Assembly (NCBI GenBank): GCA_019695185.1
Contig: JAIBAN010000012.1
Coordinates: 1 to 64,000, forward strand
Source of the DNA: Blastocatellia bacterium
GTDB taxonomy: Bacteria > Acidobacteriota > Blastocatellia > Chloracidobacteriales > Chloracidobacteriaceae
Length of the DNA stretch: 64,000 bases
Reading direction: 5' to 3'
Positions within the stretch are counted from its first letter, which is position 1, and every line of letters begins with the position of its first letter. The notes under the pieces were generated by a model. The model ran no database searches. It saw only the letters and a program-made list of their open reading frames with translations, and had not been told where the DNA came from. The position numbers and the translations under genes are program-made. Positions 1 to 9,158 of the stretch are shown one piece after another.

Positions 1-1029
1 TTACGGCAACAACTGTTCCGACCGGCATTACCGTAACCGGCATTACAAATTCAAACGGCACCATCACCGCCACGGTCACCGCCGGCTGTACGGCAGCGGT
101 GGGCAACAACACGGTGGTGCTGACCGCGACCGACACCAACAACGCCACCGCCACGGCGAACCTGACTGTCACGGTGACGGCCAACACACAACCGACGCTG
201 ACCTACAATGCGGCTTCGGTGGCCCGGAATGGCAGCACGACGGTCAACCCGGCAACGGGACCGACCGACAACGGCAGTGTTTCGACGATTGTGGTGCAAA
301 GCCAGGGAACCTATACCGGGACAATTTCGGTCAATAACGGAACGGGCGCGGTTTCAATTTCAAACGCCACGCCAGTCGGAGTTCACACCATCACGATTCG
401 CGCCACTGACAACTGCGGCACAACGACGGATGCAACCTTCCAACTGACAGTCACGAATGCGGCACCGACCATCACGGCGGGAGCAGCCGTCACCCGACAG
501 CAAGGGAGCGCCGGCTCCACGGCCACGATTGCGACCGTCACCGATGACGCAGGGAACGGAACCGTAGGGGTTACGGCAACAACTGTTCCGACCGGCATTA
601 CCGTAACCGGCATTACAAATTCAAACGGCACCATCACCGCCACGGTCACCGCCGGCTGTACGGCAGCGGTGGGCAACAACACGGTGGTGCTGACCGCAAC
701 CGACACCAACAACGCCAACAACGCCACCGCCACGGCGAACCTGACTGTCACGGTGACGGCCAACACACAACCGACGCTGACCTACAATGCAGCTTCGGTG
801 GCTACCGGAGGCAGCACGACGGTCAACCCGGCAACGGGACCGACCGACAACGGCAGTGTCTCGACGATTGTGGTGCAAAGCCAGGGAACCTATACCGGGA
901 CAATTTCGGTCAATAACGGAACGGGCGCGGTTTCAATTTCAAACGCCACACCAGTCGGAGTTCACACCATCACGATTCGCGCCACTGACAACTGCGGCGC
1001 AACGACGGATGCAACCTTCCAACTGACGG
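1..1029 (+). repeat. Two near-identical 570-bp tandem coding repeats
   Basis: The sequence at 1 onward recurs at 571 onward with only about ten substitutions up to about 1029. Copy 2 has an in-frame 9-base duplication of AACAACGCC near 713. The unit is 190 codons and copy 1 begins at or before the window edge, so more copies may lie upstream. Confidence 0.9.
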
Positions 1030-1568
1030 TTTCGGCAGCGACACACACGGTCACTCAGTTTTATCCGATTGCCTCAACCACCGGAAAAACCATTACCATT
1101 ACGGGGACCGGCTTTGTGAATGGCGCAACCCAGGTTTTCTTTGGCGGAGCCAATCTGGTCCCAGCCACCACGGTTACCTTTGTCAATTCCACCTCGTTGC
1201 AAGTGGTGGTTCCGGTGTCCTCCAGCGGGGCTGGAAACATCAACGGCGTCGTTACCGTGCGGGTGAATGGATTTGACGTAAACACCTCCGGTCTGCCGCA
1301 AAATGCTTCCAACCCTGGTGACCCGACCGCCACGTTCCCTGAATTCGTGCTGTGGGGCGACACTACCGGAGATGGCACATTCGCAACCAGTGACGTAGCC
1401 CTGGCGCGTGGCTTCATTCTCTTTCAGGCCACCCCCACGGCCCGGCAACTGCTGGCAGCGGATGTGATACCGCTCAACGCCAATGGCAGTCGGGGCAACG
1501 GTGGGGCACTGACAGCGACCGACTTTTCCTTCCTGCGGGCAGTTTCGTTTGGGCAGGCAACCTTTTAA
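1..1568 (+). CDS. C-terminal part of a secreted repeat protein with TIG and dockerin-like ends (5' partial)
   Basis: The frame is open from base 3, so the gene starts before the window; 521 residues are visible. They contain two nearly identical Thr/Asn/Val-rich Ig-like/cadherin-like modules of 190 residues each. A TIG/IPT-like domain follows (about bases 1047-1300, starting VTQFYPIASTTGKTITITG). The C-terminus has two acidic loops (GDTTGDGTFATSDVALARG and a looser ADVIPLNANGSRG... copy) that resemble a type I dockerin-like pair of calcium loops. Very few charged residues and the repeat make-up indicate an extracellular or surface protein; adhesion is inference. A strong hairpin/T-tract terminator follows 22 bases after the stop. 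The product cannot be named without its N-terminus. Confidence 0.85.
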   Translation, partial: TATTVPTGITVTGITNSNGTITATVTAGCTAAVGNNTVVLTATDTNNATATANLTVTVTANTQPTLTYNAASVARNGSTTVNPATGPTDNGSVSTIVVQSQGTYTGTISVNNGTGAVSISNATPVGVHTITIRATDNCGTTTDATFQLTVTNAAPTITAGAAVTRQQGSAGSTATIATVTDDAGNGTVGVTATTVPTGITVTGITNSNGTITATVTAGCTAAVGNNTVVLTATDTNNANNATATANLTVTVTANTQPTLTYNAASVATGGSTTVNPATGPTDNGSVSTIVVQSQGTYTGTISVNNGTGAVSISNATPVGVHTITIRATDNCGATTDATFQLTVSAATHTVTQFYPIASTTGKTITITGTGFVNGATQVFFGGANLVPATTVTFVNSTSLQVVVPVSSSGAGNINGVVTVRVNGFDVNTSGLPQNASNPGDPTATFPEFVLWGDTTGDGTFATSDVALARGFILFQATPTARQLLAADVIPLNANGSRGNGGALTATDFSFLRAVSFGQATF

Positions 1569-1590
1569 CGCCCCCAGGTGATGCGGTCAG

Positions 1591-1636
1591 AAAAAAAGAG
1601 GGCGGGCAACTCCGGTTATCCTCCCTCTTTTTTTCT
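1591..1636 (+). terminator. Rho-independent terminator
   Basis: AAAAAAAGAGGG at 1591-1602 pairs with CCCTCTTTTTTT at about 1623-1634, giving a 12-bp stem ending in a T run. The A-tract on the 5' arm makes it potentially bidirectional. It closes the repeat-protein gene. From here to 1951 I see no gene or recognisable site. Confidence 0.8.
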
Positions 1637-1951
1637 CCGCGACCCTTTGGCTGGCTGGGTCAGACCTCAAACCGGATAATCCCTGCCCTGGGAAAAACTC
1701 TTATTTTCCTGGAACAAATACTCGACAATCATCATCAAATTGCAATACTCTTGGAGATGGATCCCCCACTCTAAAAATTCTAAAAAAACAAGGTACAGTT
1801 CCATAAAAGACGAAGTTCCTGCCCTCAGGAAAGCCCGTTCGTCTACTCTCGCGCTTCCATTTTCGCATCCGAAGCGACAACAGTCTCTGGCAATCACCTT
1901 AGAAGGTGAACCGGAACGCGGAGTTGTGTGTACCAAGTGAGTGAGGTCCAT

Positions 1952-3139
1952 ATGCAATTGCGCAAACGACTGAACGTTTTCGTGCTCTCTTTCCTGCTGG
2001 TATTTGGCACTTGGGTTGTTACCCCTTCGACACCTCCTGTCCAGGCTCTGAACCTCAACAAACAAATCATCATCAAGCTCAGCCCCGGAGTTTCCATCGG
2101 AACCATTACTTCGAGGTTTGGCTTAACCCTGGTTGATCAATTGGTTGATAAACAGGAATACCTGGTTGAAACCCCACTCCTTTCTAATATCAATGTTTTA
2201 ATTTCGTTAATCAGCGCCGTGCCGGGTGTGGAAAACGCCGGACCGAATCTCTTGATCTGGCCGCATCGCCGCCCACAAAGCTATGATGGCGACACTCCGC
2301 AGGTCTTGGGAACCGCTGCCACCACCTATCAAAACCAAACATTGATTTCATTTTTGCAGCTTGGAGCCGTTCAAGGAGTCTCTCAGGGTGGCAACATCAA
2401 AGTTGCCGTGGTGGATACCGGAGCAGACCTGGCCCATCCGGCTTTGGTAACCCGCCTGACCAATGACGGTTATGATTATGTTGACAGAGATACGGTTCCG
2501 GCTGATGTCACAGGTGGTTCCGCCTCAGGTCACGGCACCTTTGTAGCCGGACTGGTCGCCCTGCTTGCCCCCCAGGCGAAAATTCAACCGATTCGGGTTT
2601 TACGACCCGATGGAAGTGGTGATGCCTTCCATGTGGCTGCCGGAATTTATTATGCCGCCGATCATGGAGCCCAGGTCATCAACCTGAGCCTTGGAACGGA
2701 CCGGGATACCGGCATGATGAGCCGCTCGGTAACCTATGCCCAAAACCGGGGGGCCATTGTGGTGGCGGCCATGGGTAATGACAATCTCGATGCCAGTGAT
2801 GTCTATCCGGCTGCCTATGCCAATGTGATTGGGGTGGCTGCTACGAATTTCACCGATCAAAAAGCCAGTTTCTCAAATTATGGAGGGCTGGTTGACGTTT
2901 GCGCCCCTGGGGTCAGTCTGGTCAGTGCCTATCCGCAGGGTGCCTATGCCAGTTGGAGTGGCACTTCCTTCGCAGCTCCGTTGGTTTCTGCCGAAGCAGC
3001 TTTGTTACTGGCCCAAGGGAAAACTGTCTCCCTTACAACAGAAAACATTTTCAGGGCGGTTCAACCTGTTGTCAGTTCAGATAAAGGCTGGCTTGGGTCG
3101 GGTCGGATAGACCTCCTTGCCGCAGTCAACCAGCAATAA
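1952..3139 (+). CDS. Secreted subtilisin-like serine protease (S8 family)
   Basis: The 395-residue product is a peptidase S8 with the catalytic triad visible: Asp155 in VAVVDTGAD, His194 in SGHGTFVAG and Ser339 in SGTSFAAPLVS. AAMGND is the oxyanion Asn region. I chose ATG 1952 rather than the GTG at 1928 because it follows AGTGAGG and starts a classic signal peptide (MQLRKRLNVFVLSFLLVFG, cleavage near VQA, residue 32). Residues of about 35-105 look like a short I9-type propeptide. It is expected to act outside the cytoplasm. The propeller kinase starts 17 bases after the stop, so the two are probably cotranscribed; a proteolytic signal feeding the sensor is speculation. Confidence 0.93.
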   Translation: MQLRKRLNVFVLSFLLVFGTWVVTPSTPPVQALNLNKQIIIKLSPGVSIGTITSRFGLTLVDQLVDKQEYLVETPLLSNINVLISLISAVPGVENAGPNLLIWPHRRPQSYDGDTPQVLGTAATTYQNQTLISFLQLGAVQGVSQGGNIKVAVVDTGADLAHPALVTRLTNDGYDYVDRDTVPADVTGGSASGHGTFVAGLVALLAPQAKIQPIRVLRPDGSGDAFHVAAGIYYAADHGAQVINLSLGTDRDTGMMSRSVTYAQNRGAIVVAAMGNDNLDASDVYPAAYANVIGVAATNFTDQKASFSNYGGLVDVCAPGVSLVSAYPQGAYASWSGTSFAAPLVSAEAALLLAQGKTVSLTTENIFRAVQPVVSSDKGWLGSGRIDLLAAVNQQ

Positions 3140-3156
3140 ATTGCGGTGGTGCAGGA

Positions 3157-6100
3157 ATGTTTGATGCTTGTGTGAAGAGCAGGCAACGTACTCAAATCGT
3201 TGTCACCTTGCTCATCGCTTTTTTTCTGTTTGGCGCGCTTCCCTTGGTTCAGGCGGCGCGCCAAAATGCTCATGCCCCGGCTATTTCCAGCCCTTCCTTC
3301 CAACCTGTCAAACCATTTCAGCTTCCTGGCGGTAAACTGGCGTTTCGAACTTTTTCTGACCGCACAGGGCTTCCACAAAATTCAGTCAGCGCCATCACCA
3401 TGGATCAGCAAGGATATTTATGGGTGGGTACCCAGGAAGGAACCGCTTATTACAATGGCCGGGCCTGGGTAACAGTCAGTCTGCCGCCTCAAGCCCGTTC
3501 CAACTGGGTCCGGGCTCTGTACAGCAGTTCCGATGGCAGTATCTGGATCGGCACCAACGATGGCGGAGTCCTGCGCCGTGACCAACATCACTGGGAGGTT
3601 TTTGACACGCGCTCAGGGGCGTTGCCCAATGACCAGGTCCGTTGCCTATTGGAAACCCAAGCTCCGGACGGGACTCCGGTCATGTGGGTGGGTACGCGTG
3701 AAGGGATTGCCTGCCGGGTTCATCAAACCTGGGAAAAAATTGACACGGTGGGAGGGAAACTCCCTTCCAACCTGGTTCTCAGCCTTTTGGAAACCAAGTC
3801 CCCACAGGGCACATCCACCATTTGGGTGGGCACGGCGGGAGGTGGGCTGACCCGTTTCCAACAGGGGCAATGGAAGACGTATACAACGGCCTCAGGGTTA
3901 CCCAGTAATGTGGTGTGGAATCTGTTGGAAACCGTGACGGATGGTGCCGCTACACTCTGGATTGGCACTGAGGAAGGGGTTGCCACCCTGCGCCAGGAAA
4001 AAATCCAGACCTTTACCAACCGGGAAGGATTGCCTTCAAACAATGTCCGAAGCCTGTGTCGAACCAAATCCCATACCGGCCAGGAAACTATCTGGGCCGG
4101 AACCGATGGTGGATTGGCCCGGTTCTCCAACAACCGTTGGACCAGTCTGACCACCCGCACCGGGTTGCCCAACGATTTGGTTCTGAGCCTCTTCGCCACC
4201 AGGGACGACTCCCTGGATGCGACGCTCTGGGTAGGGACCAACGGCGGGGGTCTGGCCATGCTGCAACCGGGTCAATGGGAAACCTTTGACACTTCCAACG
4301 GACTGCCGGACAACGTGGTGAGCTGCCTGCTGGAACTTCATCAGACGGGAGAACCTGCACTCGCCATTGGAACAGACCAGGGACTGGCCAGATTTCACAA
4401 TCAGCAATGGACGACTGATACCATCCAGTCCGGCTTGCCCGATAATGTGGTGTATTGCCTCGCCGAATCCACCGGACCACGGGGAGCCCCGGCCCTGTGG
4501 GTGGGAACCAATAATGGGTTGGCCTGTCTGGAGGGCTCCCGCTGGACGGTTTTTCATCAGGGTGCGTCCCCCCTTCCTCACGAAACTATCTGGAATTTGC
4601 TGGACACGGTCACGGTTGAAGGAAAGCATGTGTTGTGGATTGGAACCGCTGCCGGTGGATTGGCCCGCTATGAACAGGGAACCTGGACCGTTTTCAACAC
4701 CGGTACCGGGCTTCCCAACAACCAAGTCACCTGTCTGGTGGAAACCGTCAGCGAACATGGACACCGAACCCTTTGGGTGGGAACCGAAGGCGGCGGAATT
4801 GCCGCTTTGCAGCAGGGTCAATGGAAAACCTATAACAGCCATGCCGGATTGCCCAGTGACGTTGTCTGGGGGCTCCGCCAGATAACCGGTCCGACTGGTC
4901 AGGCCCTGCTGTGGGCGGCCATTTCCAATAGCGGAATCGCGCAGTTTGACCTGGGGGCCCCGCAGAAGGGCTGGGTCATGCTGGATGAGTCGGTCAACCG
5001 GAAACTGCCCAACCGGACGGTCCAGCATATTCGGCAAACCGCTGATGGCCGCATCTATCTGTTTACCAACCACGGCATTGCCCGCCTGACCTCTCGTCAA
5101 CCGACGCCGGAAGACCCGGCACTCTATCAGGTCCGAACCTTTACGGTTGAGGATGGACTGCCCAGTAACGAATGTAATTTCGGAGCCTCGTTGATTGACC
5201 GGCAAGGCCGCATCTGGGCCGGCACCGTGGCCGGGGCAGCCTGTCTCGACCCACGGGAGGAAGAACCTGATACGCACCCCAAACAACTGCACTTTGAACG
5301 GGTTCTCATCAATGGAGCTGAAGCCCCTCAACCCAAACAGGCATTTCTGAAACCGGATGGGCTAGCCTATAACGAAAACAACTTTATCTTTGAATATGCC
5401 CTGGCCAGTTTTTCCCATGAAAGCGAGACCCGCTATCGGACCCAACTGGTCGGGCTGGACCAGGGTCCCTCAGAATGGTCAGCCTATTTCAAAAAAGAGT
5501 ACACCTCGCTCCCAGCCGGGTCTTATACCTTTCGACTCTGGGCCAAAGACGCCTGGGGCAATATCTCCGGCCCTAAAGAACTGACCTTTACCATCCGCCC
5601 GGCTCCCTGGCAGACGTGGTGGGCTTATGCCCTGTATCTGCTGGCTGGAGTCGGATTGCTGTATGGCACGGGACGCTGGCGGGTTGAAGCGTTACGGCAA
5701 CGGGCCCGGATGCTGGAGGCCAAAGTCGCGGAACGAACCTTCGAGCTTGACCGCAAAAATGAGGAACTGGCCAGCAATATCGAACAATTGCGCCTTGCCA
5801 AAGCCGAGGCGGAATCCAAAAACCACCAGTTGGACCGCAAAAACGAGGAGTTGGCCGAAAATCTGACCCGGCTCCGCCAAGCCAAAAATGAAGTTGAGCG
5901 GAACCATGAAGAACTGGCCAAAAAGAATCAGGAACTGGTGGCCTCACACAAACAGGCTCAATTGATTTTTTCGGCACTGGCCGATGTGCTGCCGGGTACG
6001 GTGCTGGACCGCAAATACCGCCTGGACGAAAAAATCGGAGCAGGCGGGTTTGGAGCCGTTTATCAGGGCACGCACCTGGGCCTGGGGCGCAAGGTCGCCA

Positions 6101-7104
6101 TCAAAGTGTTTCGCCCCTTGCCCGGTAACGACACGATTGAAAATCTGGAGCGCTTTCGCCTGGAAGGGATTTCAGCCTGCCGGATCCAACATCCAAATGC
6201 GGTCCAGGTGCTGGATTCCGGGGTTACGCCGGAAGGAATTGCCTATCTCGTCATGGAACTGTTGCATGGCCAGGCCTTGAGCGACATTCTGGAAACCGTG
6301 CCGGTTCTTTCCTTGAAACGGTGTGCGGAAATCATCATTCCGGTTTGCAACGTACTGGCCGAAGCACATCGCCGGGGCCTCATCCACCGGGACATCAAGC
6401 CGGAAAACATATTCCTCCATCAGTCAGAAACCGGAGAAGTCATCAAAGTGGTGGATTTTGGCATCGCCAAATTTCTGGGTGAACAGACAGCCACCGGCGC
6501 GGGCAACCTGACCGAAGCCGGAACTCTGGTGGGCACTCCCATCTATATGGCTCCGGAACGGCTGGGCTGCAACCCTTACGACGGTAAATCGGATGTCTAC
6601 AGTGTCGGTGTCATGCTCTATGAAATGCTGTGTGGCCGACAACCCTTTCAATTGACCAAGGAAGGCGTCCTGGCCCTGGCCATCCAGCATATGACACAGC
6701 CGCCGCCCCGCCTGCGAAGATTCAATCCGGATATTCCGGAAGATGTCGAAGCCGTGGTGCTTTCAGCGCTTGAAAAGAAACCCTACATGCGCCCGCAGGC
6801 CCACGAACTCGCCCAGGAACTGGCGGTCGTCTTCAACCGGCACATTGACGAGGCGTTTGACCTGACCATGCTGGTGAGCAGTGAACATATACGGGTGGCC
6901 ACCACTCCCACCCTCAATGAAAGCCTGCCAGGCAGCCTGGCACCGGCAACCGTTCCCCTCCTGGGAAGTGCCACCAACAGTGCCGGTCCCAAAGAGACGG
7001 AGAACAAAACGGTGGCGCGAACCAATCCCCACCTTCAGTCAGTGCGGACATTCCCCTCCAATACCCCCACTCAGGCATTCAACCCGGAAGACGACAGCCC
7101 GTAA
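3157..7104 (+). CDS. Propeller-Y_Y_Y transmembrane sensor fused to a Ser/Thr protein kinase
   Basis: The product has 1315 residues. The N-terminal signal segment is about residues 1-33. About ten repeats of the two-component-regulator propeller type (LWVGT.GGGL.R...W...GLP.N.V) follow at 60-700. A Y_Y_Y domain lies at about 745-815, one membrane segment (WWAYALYLLAGVGLLYG) at about 820-842, and a long coiled coil with repeated DRKNEELA blocks at about 845-935. The C-terminal eukaryote-like kinase has GAGGFG at 961-966, Lys983, HRD at 1077-1079 and DFG at 1100-1102. It is predicted to sense a periplasmic ligand and phosphorylate cytoplasmic Ser/Thr. This front end normally carries a histidine kinase, so the output swap is notable. 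The start has AGGA directly before ATG, so GTG 3172 is an alternative. The tail after the kinase is low in complexity. Confidence 0.92.
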   Translation: MFDACVKSRQRTQIVVTLLIAFFLFGALPLVQAARQNAHAPAISSPSFQPVKPFQLPGGKLAFRTFSDRTGLPQNSVSAITMDQQGYLWVGTQEGTAYYNGRAWVTVSLPPQARSNWVRALYSSSDGSIWIGTNDGGVLRRDQHHWEVFDTRSGALPNDQVRCLLETQAPDGTPVMWVGTREGIACRVHQTWEKIDTVGGKLPSNLVLSLLETKSPQGTSTIWVGTAGGGLTRFQQGQWKTYTTASGLPSNVVWNLLETVTDGAATLWIGTEEGVATLRQEKIQTFTNREGLPSNNVRSLCRTKSHTGQETIWAGTDGGLARFSNNRWTSLTTRTGLPNDLVLSLFATRDDSLDATLWVGTNGGGLAMLQPGQWETFDTSNGLPDNVVSCLLELHQTGEPALAIGTDQGLARFHNQQWTTDTIQSGLPDNVVYCLAESTGPRGAPALWVGTNNGLACLEGSRWTVFHQGASPLPHETIWNLLDTVTVEGKHVLWIGTAAGGLARYEQGTWTVFNTGTGLPNNQVTCLVETVSEHGHRTLWVGTEGGGIAALQQGQWKTYNSHAGLPSDVVWGLRQITGPTGQALLWAAISNSGIAQFDLGAPQKGWVMLDESVNRKLPNRTVQHIRQTADGRIYLFTNHGIARLTSRQPTPEDPALYQVRTFTVEDGLPSNECNFGASLIDRQGRIWAGTVAGAACLDPREEEPDTHPKQLHFERVLINGAEAPQPKQAFLKPDGLAYNENNFIFEYALASFSHESETRYRTQLVGLDQGPSEWSAYFKKEYTSLPAGSYTFRLWAKDAWGNISGPKELTFTIRPAPWQTWWAYALYLLAGVGLLYGTGRWRVEALRQRARMLEAKVAERTFELDRKNEELASNIEQLRLAKAEAESKNHQLDRKNEELAENLTRLRQAKNEVERNHEELAKKNQELVASHKQAQLIFSALADVLPGTVLDRKYRLDEKIGAGGFGAVYQGTHLGLGRKVAIKVFRPLPGNDTIENLERFRLEGISACRIQHPNAVQVLDSGVTPEGIAYLVMELLHGQALSDILETVPVLSLKRCAEIIIPVCNVLAEAHRRGLIHRDIKPENIFLHQSETGEVIKVVDFGIAKFLGEQTATGAGNLTEAGTLVGTPIYMAPERLGCNPYDGKSDVYSVGVMLYEMLCGRQPFQLTKEGVLALAIQHMTQPPPRLRRFNPDIPEDVEAVVLSALEKKPYMRPQAHELAQELAVVFNRHIDEAFDLTMLVSSEHIRVATTPTLNESLPGSLAPATVPLLGSATNSAGPKETENKTVARTNPHLQSVRTFPSNTPTQAFNPEDDSP

Positions 7105-7218
7105 CTTTTCCGTTTTCGGTTTTTGTTTCCCAGTGTAAAGTTTCTGTTACGTTTCCGGTCCTTTGCTGCCACTAATTTGCCAACCGTTTCACAATGGAAC
7201 CTCTGACAGAGCACACCT

Positions 7219-8739
7219 ATGGAGAAATTCTGGCTCAACGAAGCATTCTGGCTGACCATCATCGTGGTTCTCTCCGTGATGCTGATTGTCTGGCGCACCC
7301 AACATGAACGCCGGACCCTTCGTTTTGCCGGGCTTTCCTTCATTCTCTACTTCTTTGGATTACCGCTGGTTCTCTTGCTTCCGCCGGGAACTTCAACCGG
7401 GGTGCGGGTGGTTCACACCCTGGGGTTGGTTTTGTCCGGGGTGGCCCTGATTAACCTGGGGTCCCTGCTGGTTTTTGAAGTCCTGCTGCCGGTCATCCGG
7501 TTGAGCCTGCCACGAATTGTCCGGGATACGATTATTATCGCAGCCTATGGCATTGCGATTATGTCGCTGCTGACTTCGCTGGGGGTCAATATCACCAGCT
7601 TGATTGCGACTTCGGCCATTGTCACAGCAGTCATCGGGTTGTCGCTCCAGGATACCCTGGGAAACATCATGGCCGGGCTGTCCCTGCAACTGGAACAGGT
7701 GATTGAGGTGGGCGACTGGATTAAAGTGGACCAGCACGTGGGCTGTGTGCGGGAAATCCGTTGGCGGCAGACCTCAATTGAAACCCGAAACTGGGATACG
7801 GTGGTGATTCCCAACAGCCAGTTGATGAAAAGTCAGGTACTGATTTATGGACGGCGGCAAAATGCACCCTTGCAAACCCGTCAATGGGTGTATTTCAATG
7901 TTGATTTCCGCTATTCCCCCACCGAAGTGATTGAGTGCGTTAACCTTGCCCTGCAAAACAATCCGATTGAAAATGTCGCCCGCGACCCGCTCCCCCATAC
8001 CCTGGTGATTGATTTTAAGGAAAGCTATTGCCTCTATGCGGTTCGGTACTGGCTGACGGACCTGGCCTTGGATTCCCCGACTGATTCAACCGTCCGCACC
8101 CGGATATATTTTGCCCTCAAACGGGCTGGCATCCCGCTTTCCATTCCCGCCTACAGCGCCTTTATCACCGAAGAAACCCGCAAACGCAAAGAACGCAAGG
8201 AAGGTAAGGAAATGGAACATCGGCTGGGGGTCCTCCAGCGGATTGAACTGTTTCATACCCTCACCCGCGAGGAACTGGTCCAACTGACCCACCACATGCG
8301 CTATGCCCCATTCAGCAAAGGTGAAATTGTGACCCGTCAAGGCGCAGAAGGGCACTGGCTCTATATCATCAGCACCGGCCATGTCACGGTGCAGGTTGCC
8401 AGTGCTCCCAGAGATGGCTCGCCCTCAATCCAAAAAGAAGTAACCCAGCTTGGCCCCAACGATATTTTCGGCGAAATGTCGCTCATGACCGGCGAACCCC
8501 GTGCCGCCACCATCATTGCGCTGGATGAAGTGGAATGCTACCGGCTCGACAAAGAAGCATTTCAGGATATTATCGCCGCCCGCCCGCAACTGGCCGAGGA
8601 TTTCTCCCATATTCTGGCCAAGCGGCGCATTCAACTGGATGCCGTCCGGGAAGGCTTGAGTCACGAAACCCAGCGCATCCGGATAGGAGCCACCCAAAAC
8701 CACATGCTGGAATTGATTCGGGAGTTTTTTGGCTTGTAG
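7219..8739 (+). CDS. MscS-family channel with C-terminal cyclic-nucleotide-binding domain
   Basis: The product has 506 residues. Four hydrophobic segments occupy about residues 10-145. The MscS pore and upper beta-domain signature follows (ATSAIVTAVIGLSLQDTLGN, then EVGDWIKV) at about 130-180. A charged linker (TRKRKERKEGKE) precedes a CNB/Crp-like domain at about 350-480, whose phosphate-binding cassette reads FGEMSLMTGEPRAAT (residues 417-431, Arg428 for the phosphate). The architecture matches the bacterial cyclic-nucleotide-gated (bCNG) branch of the MscS superfamily, members of which generally respond weakly to mechanical stress. Ligand (cAMP or cGMP) and gating are inferred. The gene lies 114 bases after the propeller kinase on the same strand. 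No strong Shine-Dalgarno precedes ATG 7219. Confidence 0.93.
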   Translation: MEKFWLNEAFWLTIIVVLSVMLIVWRTQHERRTLRFAGLSFILYFFGLPLVLLLPPGTSTGVRVVHTLGLVLSGVALINLGSLLVFEVLLPVIRLSLPRIVRDTIIIAAYGIAIMSLLTSLGVNITSLIATSAIVTAVIGLSLQDTLGNIMAGLSLQLEQVIEVGDWIKVDQHVGCVREIRWRQTSIETRNWDTVVIPNSQLMKSQVLIYGRRQNAPLQTRQWVYFNVDFRYSPTEVIECVNLALQNNPIENVARDPLPHTLVIDFKESYCLYAVRYWLTDLALDSPTDSTVRTRIYFALKRAGIPLSIPAYSAFITEETRKRKERKEGKEMEHRLGVLQRIELFHTLTREELVQLTHHMRYAPFSKGEIVTRQGAEGHWLYIISTGHVTVQVASAPRDGSPSIQKEVTQLGPNDIFGEMSLMTGEPRAATIIALDEVECYRLDKEAFQDIIAARPQLAEDFSHILAKRRIQLDAVREGLSHETQRIRIGATQNHMLELIREFFGL

Positions 8740-9158
8740 GCTCGTCCCTGGAGCTGGTTCAGCCAGCGCCAATCATCCATCTCAGGGTGTTTGACGACTT
8801 GATTCGGTAATTCCGCACTCCGTGCATTACAACCCACGGCTGCAATCAGCGGCGGCGGCGCGACCGAATTACCAAAATAAGAAATCAACGACCATAAAGC
8901 GGTACGTCCACTGAACTTCCCACTCATTCAATCTATCTGACCGCTTGTCGAAAAAAACGGACTTTCCCTCCAAAATCTGGCACAATTCCAGGATTCCCAA
9001 AGAAGTGTGAAGCAGCTTTCAAAACTTTTCAAAAAAGCCCAGGCTCTAACGCCTCACCTTGTTTCAGCACTTTTTTCAAATCACACAAGAAACCGGGACC
9101 GCTCCTGACTTTCCCAGGGCCCACCTGGTTCCATCGGGGTTTTGCAAGAGTTACCACT
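8740..9158. other. Intergenic region, no gene; short inverted repeat
   Basis: No supported gene. GGTAATTC (about 8805-8812) and GAATTACC (about 8865-8872) form an 8-bp inverted pair around a GC-rich core with CATTACAACCCACGGCTGC. This could be a degenerate REP-like palindrome. A short minus-strand open frame across it has no family resemblance. Confidence 0.35.

Noticed and set aside
1740-1940. Plus-strand 66-residue frame before the subtilase
   Set aside because: It has no ribosome site, odd composition and no family resemblance.
8661-8927. Minus-strand frame containing PNQVVKHPEMDDWRW as a transposase remnant
   Set aside because: It is short and lacks any catalytic signature; it overlaps the end of the channel gene and a small inverted repeat only.
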